Assembly (NCBI GenBank): GCA_002453275.1 | Contig: DKGN01000173.1 | Coordinates: 1 to 10,893 of the forward strand | DNA: 10,893 bases | Origin: Caryophanales bacterium UBA6769 | Lineage (GTDB): Bacteria; Bacillota; Bacilli; Bacillales; UBA6769 | Reading direction: 5' to 3' | Shown: positions 7,189 through 10,893 of the stretch, piece after piece | How positions within the stretch are numbered: the stretch's first letter is position 1 | Layout: every line of letters begins with the position of its first letter | Notes under the pieces: model-generated | Database searches by the model: none | Told to the model about the DNA's origin: nothing | The model's input: the letters and a program-made list of their open reading frames with translations, nothing else | Translations under genes and position numbers: made by a program

Positions 7189-9012
7189 TCAATTATCCTC
7201 CATCTGCAATACAGCCATGAAGGCTTCCTGGGGAACATCAACTTTACCGACGGTTTTCATCCGTTTCTTTCCTTCTTTTTGTCGCTCAAGAAGCTTTCTT
7301 TTTCGTGACACGTCTCCCCCATAACATTTCGCTAGTACATTTTTCCTCAATGCTTTAATTGTTGAGCGTGCAATAATTTTATGGCCGATAGAAGCTTGAA
7401 CAGGAACTTCAAATTGCTGTCGCGGGATAAGTTCTTTTAATTTTTCTGTAATTGCTTTTCCACGTTCATAAGCAAAGTCTTTATGCACAATAACAGATAA
7501 CGCATCAATTCGTTCTTCGTTCAGTAAAATATCCATTTTTACGAGATCAGATACTTGGTTGTTAATGAATTCATAATCAAGCGATGCGTATCCTTTCGTA
7601 CTTGACTTTAATTGATCGAAAAAGTCATACACAATTTCACTTAATGGCAAGTGATAAACGATATTGACTCGATTTTCATCTAAATATTGCATATCCATGA
7701 ATTCGCCGCGCTTTTTTTGACACAACTCCATGACGGGACCGACAAACTCCTCTGGAGTCATGACAGTCGCCTTCACAAATGGTTCCTTCACTAATTGTAT
7801 CGTCTGGGCGTCTGGCATGTTCGACGGGTTATCTACGATTATTTTGTCTCCATCAGTGAGCTCCACTTCATAAATAACACTCGGAGCTGTCGTAATGAGA
7901 TCAATGTTAAATTCACGTTCAATCCGCTCTTGGATTATCTCCATATGAAGTAATCCTAAAAATCCACACCGGTACCCAAAGCCTAATGCTTGGGAAGTTT
8001 CTGGTTCATATTGTAAGGAAGCATCGTTCAATTCTAAACGTTCCAATGCTTCCCGTAAGTCATTATATTGATTTGAATCGATCGGGTACATGCCACAAAA
8101 TACCATCGGGTTCATTTTTCGATAACCTGGCAATGGCTCACTTGCTGGGTGAGAAACATTCGTTATCGTATCCCCGACATTCGTATCGCTCACATCTTTA
8201 ATCGAGGCTGTTAAATACCCGACATCTCCAACGGTTAATTCCTCTCTCGATTCTTCCTTTGGCGTAAATACGCCGAGTTCAGTGACTTCGAACTCTTTAT
8301 CCGTTGCCATCGTTTTGATTTTGTCTCCAACCTTGACGGAGCCTTCTACGATCCGAATGTAAGCGACAACTCCTCGATACGAATCGTACAAGGAATCAAA
8401 AATAAGTGCTTTTAACGGTTCTTCGGGATCCTCTTCCGGAGGTGGCACTTTCTCAACGATTTGTTCGAGTATCTCAGCAATCCCTTTTCCTTCTTTTGCT
8501 GAGGCTAAGACTGCATCGCTAGCATCAAGGCCGATGACATCTTCGATTTCTTTCTTCACGCGTTCCGGATCAGCGCTCGGCAAATCGATTTTATTTATGA
8601 CAGGGATGATCTCTAAATCATTTTCTAATGCTAAATAAACATTCGCTAATGTTTGAGCCTCAATCCCTTGTGCCGCGTCAACGATTAATAAAGCCCCTTC
8701 ACAGGCGGCTAAGCTTCGTGACACTTCATATGTAAAATCGACATGGCCTGGGGTATCAATCAAGTGCAAAATGTACTCTTCCCCATCATTTGCTTTATAT
8801 GTTAACTGAACAGCATTAAGTTTGATTGTTATTCCTCGTTCTCTTTCTAGATCCATTGCATCAAGCGTTTGTTCTTTCATCTCACGTTCCGTTAACGCGC
8901 CAGTCGCTTCTAATATGCGATCAGCAATCGTTGATTTCCCGTGATCAATGTGTGCAATGATAGAAAAATTACGAATTCGTGATTGACGTTTTAACTTTTC
9001 TTTTCGATTCAT
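7189..9012 (-). CDS. lepA: Elongation factor 4 (LepA), ribosome-associated GTPase
   Basis: LepA is a translational GTPase that binds the ribosome. Back-translocation and roles in initiation or 30S assembly have been reported. The 607-residue length is typical. The GTP-binding motifs are clear: AHIDHGKS at 20-27, RGIT at 59-62 (switch I), DTPGH at 86-90, NKID at 140-143 and SAK at 171-173. Domain II, the EF-G-like domains and the LepA-specific C-terminal domain follow, with the conserved CYGGDVSRKRKLLERQKEGK region and the usual ending VPQEAFMAVL. The ATG at 9012 has AGGAG eight bases upstream (9021-9025). An overlapping ATG four bases earlier is out of frame. A terminator follows yqxA and a strong promoter lies in front, so the gene starts its own transcription unit. 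Confidence 0.98.
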   Translation of the reverse strand: MNRKEKLKRQSRIRNFSIIAHIDHGKSTIADRILEATGALTEREMKEQTLDAMDLERERGITIKLNAVQLTYKANDGEEYILHLIDTPGHVDFTYEVSRSLAACEGALLIVDAAQGIEAQTLANVYLALENDLEIIPVINKIDLPSADPERVKKEIEDVIGLDASDAVLASAKEGKGIAEILEQIVEKVPPPEEDPEEPLKALIFDSLYDSYRGVVAYIRIVEGSVKVGDKIKTMATDKEFEVTELGVFTPKEESREELTVGDVGYLTASIKDVSDTNVGDTITNVSHPASEPLPGYRKMNPMVFCGMYPIDSNQYNDLREALERLELNDASLQYEPETSQALGFGYRCGFLGLLHMEIIQERIEREFNIDLITTAPSVIYEVELTDGDKIIVDNPSNMPDAQTIQLVKEPFVKATVMTPEEFVGPVMELCQKKRGEFMDMQYLDENRVNIVYHLPLSEIVYDFFDQLKSSTKGYASLDYEFINNQVSDLVKMDILLNEERIDALSVIVHKDFAYERGKAITEKLKELIPRQQFEVPVQASIGHKIIARSTIKALRKNVLAKCYGGDVSRKRKLLERQKEGKKRMKTVGKVDVPQEAFMAVLQMEDN

Positions 9013-9044
9013 TCATTTCACTCCTAAACGAACTCCACCCATTG

Positions 9045-9073
9045 ATTATAGCAATTGCAATGAGTTCAATCAA
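9045..9073 (-). promoter_or_regulatory. Sigma-A promoter of lepA
   Basis: TTGATT (9068-9073) and a perfect TATAAT (9045-9050) are separated by exactly 17 bases. A TGC precedes the -10 box, making it an extended -10. It lies about 33 bases before the lepA ATG and just after the yqxA terminator. Confidence 0.85.
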
Positions 9074-9104
9074 TCAAGGAGAGTGATATTATAATTCAAT
9101 CAGA

Positions 9105-9130
9105 TTAAAAAAACTCCCGTAAGGGAGCTC
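9105..9130 (-). terminator. Intrinsic terminator after yqxA
   Basis: In the minus-strand transcript CUCCC (9118-9114 on the reverse strand) and GGGAG form a stem around a four-base loop. The stem is extended by G-U and A-U pairs and followed by seven U. It begins about 15 bases after the yqxA stop codon and separates the sporulation block from lepA. Confidence 0.88.
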
Positions 9131-9145
9131 ACTGCGTATTCAAAT

Positions 9146-9457
9146 CTAAGTCAATAGTCTTTCAAACAAAGCTAACAAGTGAAAAACAACGGTTCTTGAA
9201 ACATTTTTCAATGTCACTGAAATGGAATTCGCAATTGTTGAATAGACACTTTTTTCCTGATGTTCCTGTGTGTTTTCTCGACTTTTTTCTAGCTCACTTT
9301 TTTGTGTTTCTTGCCAATCTACATAAGCCCCGAAAATTGATTCAGTTTCTCTATCAACAGGTTTCCCTGTTTGATTTTGAGTAATGGATGTCCCAAAAAA
9401 AACCCCTAAAAAAAAGATGCAACCAACTAAAAGTGATGTAGCAAAAAATTTACCCAT
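9146..9457 (-). CDS. yqxA: Small membrane-anchored protein of the YqxA type (DUF3679), function unknown
   Basis: This 103-residue protein has one hydrophobic N-terminal segment (about residues 5-26, FFATSLLVGCIFFLGVFFG). A polar, Glu/Gln/Lys-rich middle follows, and the C-terminus is hydrophobic or amphipathic and ends VFHLLALFERLL. I infer an anchored protein with its polar part outside, or a signal peptide that is not cleaved. The identification rests mainly on position: B. subtilis has yqxA between spoIIP and lepA. The sequence itself is not one I recognise residue by residue. The ATG has GAGAGGG seven bases upstream. The gene follows spoIIP by 17 bases and is followed by a terminator, so it should share spoIIP's sporulation expression. 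No catalytic motif is visible. Confidence 0.8.
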   Translation of the reverse strand: MGKFFATSLLVGCIFFLGVFFGTSITQNQTGKPVDRETESIFGAYVDWQETQKSELEKSRENTQEHQEKSVYSTIANSISVTLKNVSRTVVFHLLALFERLLT

Positions 9458-9474
9458 TTTTAAACCCTCTCACT

Positions 9475-10635
9475 TCAATTTGAAACCTTTTCAGCTTCCC
9501 AATAATATTCACTAAATACGTCAGCCAAAGCTTCTGCTGTCCGATAATTTTCTTCCATCGTATTGTCAACGCCCCCCATTTCAACTAAAACAGAGCGATT
9601 GGATAAATCTTGATTATAAATTCCATTTCCTTGAGACCGATCTTTTTTTATTATTCCCCGGCTTAGGCCTGGATACTTTTTATCTAACATCGCATGAAAT
9701 TCGTTAGTGAATTTCAAATTCGCTTCATGGTTTTTATGAGCCTTTCCAATAATAAAGAAAACTCTCGCATAACTCTTTCCGTTAATTGTCACTGTTGTTT
9801 TATCACGACGTTGGGAATCTCGGTGTAAATCGAACAAGTAGGTAAGGTTACTATCCTCGGTCATTGCCGATTGCACAATTTCTCTGGATACTTTGTAAGA
9901 ACTACCAAAGCTTAAGCCTTTTTCCTTTAATTTATTTACCATGTTCGTTTCATCACCGACAGCGCCAATCCCTCTTCTCTCAAGTTCTTCAGTAAATTTC
10001 TTGCCGACCATCGTAATATTAACTTCATGATGATGTGCATGATTAGGATTCTCGACACCGTCTAAGTGGGGTAAAAAGGACTCTGAACTGTGTGAATGAT
10101 ACACAAAGACAACATTCTTGTCTCCTGTCGTCCTCTGTGGAGGCTCTATCTCTTTATCAGGATTCTCAATTTTCTCAAGTGAGGCCTTTCTTTCTTCCAA
10201 GAGCACCTCCATTGGAGGCGATGATTCAATTGGCAAACTAGTGTAGTCTGTGCCTTCTCCAGCAACATAAATTTCTGCGTCATAAAGAGCAAAACCCGGC
10301 AGTTCCCTGCCTAGCAAGCTTCGTATATCTCCTGGCTTTATACTCGTTGCAAATTCAAAAGCAACTGAAGAAAAAGTGGGAGGGCGACTCTCTTCAGGTA
10401 ACATAGCGACGAGATATCGGTTCTCCATCCCCATTACATACATCAACGATTCACTCGTAAAACTTGTTAGCCAATTGTGAATGGTTGACGAGGCAAACCG
10501 GTATTTCATCTCATAAGACGTAAGAAAAGCGACAACGATAAATACGATAATGAGCGCTGTAAAGCCAAACGACACGATCTTTTTAAAACTTGCTTTTTCG
10601 ATTGAGATTGTAAGTCCTGAAGGTTTGTCCAACAT
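9475..10635 (-). CDS. spoIIP: Stage II sporulation protein P, peptidoglycan amidase/endopeptidase
   Basis: SpoIIP degrades peptidoglycan at the septum and engulfing membrane during sporulation, as part of the SpoIID-SpoIIM-SpoIIP complex in the mother cell. The 386-residue product has a short cytoplasmic start, one transmembrane segment (about 22-40, FGFTALIIVFIVVAFL), an extracellular linker region, and the SpoIIP hydrolase domain from about residue 174. Likely zinc and catalytic residues are in VYHSHSSESFLPH (His180, His182, Glu185), DLHRDS (His271) and LVEMGGVDN (Glu352). An in-frame ATG at 10641 directly abuts the AAAGG ribosome binding site, so I chose the ATG six bases further on. The gene follows gpr by 71 bases. 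That gap holds an inverted repeat covering the ribosome binding site and a possible sigma-E -10. Confidence 0.95.
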   Translation of the reverse strand: MLDKPSGLTISIEKASFKKIVSFGFTALIIVFIVVAFLTSYEMKYRFASSTIHNWLTSFTSESLMYVMGMENRYLVAMLPEESRPPTFSSVAFEFATSIKPGDIRSLLGRELPGFALYDAEIYVAGEGTDYTSLPIESSPPMEVLLEERKASLEKIENPDKEIEPPQRTTGDKNVVFVYHSHSSESFLPHLDGVENPNHAHHHEVNITMVGKKFTEELERRGIGAVGDETNMVNKLKEKGLSFGSSYKVSREIVQSAMTEDSNLTYLFDLHRDSQRRDKTTVTINGKSYARVFFIIGKAHKNHEANLKFTNEFHAMLDKKYPGLSRGIIKKDRSQGNGIYNQDLSNRSVLVEMGGVDNTMEENYRTAEALADVFSEYYWEAEKVSN

Positions 10636-10639
10636 TCCC

Positions 10640-10696
10640 ATCCTTTCAAAACAAGAGGCTTGTCTCGATCATCTATATGCCGAGCCTTGAAAGGAT
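10640..10696 (-). repeat. Inverted repeat spanning the gpr-spoIIP gap and masking the spoIIP ribosome binding site
   Basis: ATCCTTTCAA at 10640-10649 and TTGAAAGGAT at 10687-10696 are a perfect 10-bp inverted repeat with a 37-base interior. The interior can form further short pairs (GGCT with AGCC, CTCG with CGAG). In a transcript coming from gpr, the AAAGG of the spoIIP ribosome binding site would be paired. No U-run follows, so it is not an ordinary terminator. Confidence 0.6.
10642..10646 (-). promoter_or_regulatory. Ribosome binding site deciding the spoIIP start
   Basis: AAAGG is six bases before the ATG at 10635. It directly abuts the earlier in-frame ATG at 10641, leaving no spacing for it. 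Confidence 0.7.
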
Positions 10697-10700
10697 AGAA
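10672..10700 (-). promoter_or_regulatory. Candidate sigma-E promoter for spoIIP (weak)
   Basis: CATATAGA at 10672-10679 resembles the sigma-E -10 (CATACANT). The -35 position 14 bases upstream, TTCTATC (10694-10700), matches poorly. A sigma-E promoter is expected here because spoIIP is a mother-cell gene in B. subtilis. The exact boxes are uncertain. Confidence 0.3.
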
Positions 10701-10706
10701 CAGAAT

Positions 10707-10893
10707 TTATTTCGTATACAGACCACTATTATCTTGTGTTACTTGTTTATGAAGGGCCGCATTGAGTCCACCTGCGAGTACATTGGCCATATCTTCAATA
10801 AAAACATCGACTTCTTTTGGAGTTACCATTAAGTTGTGACCTAACGGTGATAATACTTCACGGATAAGTTGCTTCTTTTCGTTGTCATCTAAA
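10707..10893 (-). CDS. gpr: Germination protease Gpr, C-terminal part (gene runs off the window)
   Basis: The last 61 codons of an open frame run in from the window's high-coordinate edge and end at a TAA at 10707. The translated tail includes LIREVLSPLGHNLMVTPKEV, FIEDMANVLAGGLNAALH and the ending QVTQDNSGLYTK, which I recognise as the conserved C-terminus of the spore protease Gpr. Gpr is made in the forespore as a zymogen and degrades small acid-soluble spore proteins at germination. It is always just upstream of spoIIP in Bacillus. No terminator with a U-run separates it from spoIIP, so read-through is possible. The N-terminal part, including the pro-sequence, is outside the window. Confidence 0.93.
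   Translation of the reverse strand, partial: LDDNEKKQLIREVLSPLGHNLMVTPKEVDVFIEDMANVLAGGLNAALHKQVTQDNSGLYTK

Noticed and set aside
9086..9095. Second TATAAT just after the yqxA terminator as another lepA promoter
   Set aside because: The -35 position falls in the terminator stem and T-run and does not resemble TTGACA. The promoter at 9045-9073 is far better.
1..10893. A novel multi-gene system, mobile element, CRISPR array or defence island
   Set aside because: All long frames on the coding strand belong to a well-conserved Bacillus gene order. There are no transposase, integrase, spacer-repeat or unknown gene clusters, and no visible change in base composition.

Overview
The window reads as a chromosomal segment from an endospore-forming, low-GC Gram-positive bacterium of the family Bacillaceae. 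The evidence is the gene order, the high similarity to remembered Bacillus subtilis proteins, the two sporulation genes at one end, a perfect CIRCE operator and strong AGGAGG-like ribosome binding sites. Every gene lies on the minus strand, so transcription runs from high to low coordinates. The order is gpr (3' end only), spoIIP, yqxA, lepA, hemW, hrcA, grpE, dnaK, dnaJ, prmA, then the first codons of rsmE. This is the same order as in B. subtilis. I see no mobile element, CRISPR array, tRNA, rRNA or foreign insertion.

Region by region: 10893-9146 holds the sporulation block. It has the tail of the germination protease Gpr, the engulfment hydrolase SpoIIP and the small membrane protein YqxA, and it closes with an intrinsic terminator at about 9105-9130. 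From 9073 to 5978 there is a housekeeping pair: lepA (elongation factor 4), which has its own good promoter at 9045-9073, and hemW (heme chaperone), with a short GC hairpin between them. From 5981 to 1 lies the class I heat-shock operon. A promoter whose -35 box overlaps the hemW stop codon is followed by a perfect CIRCE element, then hrcA (repressor), grpE, dnaK, dnaJ, prmA and rsmE.

How the genes work together: HrcA binds CIRCE and represses its own operon. GrpE, DnaK and DnaJ form the Hsp70 folding machine. PrmA (ribosomal protein L11 methylation) and RsmE (16S rRNA methylation) are co-transcribed ribosome-modification genes, and LepA also acts on ribosomes. RNA-level structure may divide the operon into differently expressed parts: a hairpin between hrcA and grpE, and a perfect 36-nt palindrome followed by a U-run between dnaK and dnaJ.

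The ORFs on the plus strand and in other frames look like shadows of these genes. No gap between genes exceeds about 155 bases. I found no previously undescribed multi-gene system. The items most worth a second look are small cis-acting elements: an inverted repeat that could mask the spoIIP ribosome binding site only in read-through transcripts, and the dnaK-dnaJ palindrome. Several start codons were moved from the longest-ORF position on the basis of ribosome binding sites (spoIIP, hrcA, grpE, dnaJ), and prmA is kept at a TTG.
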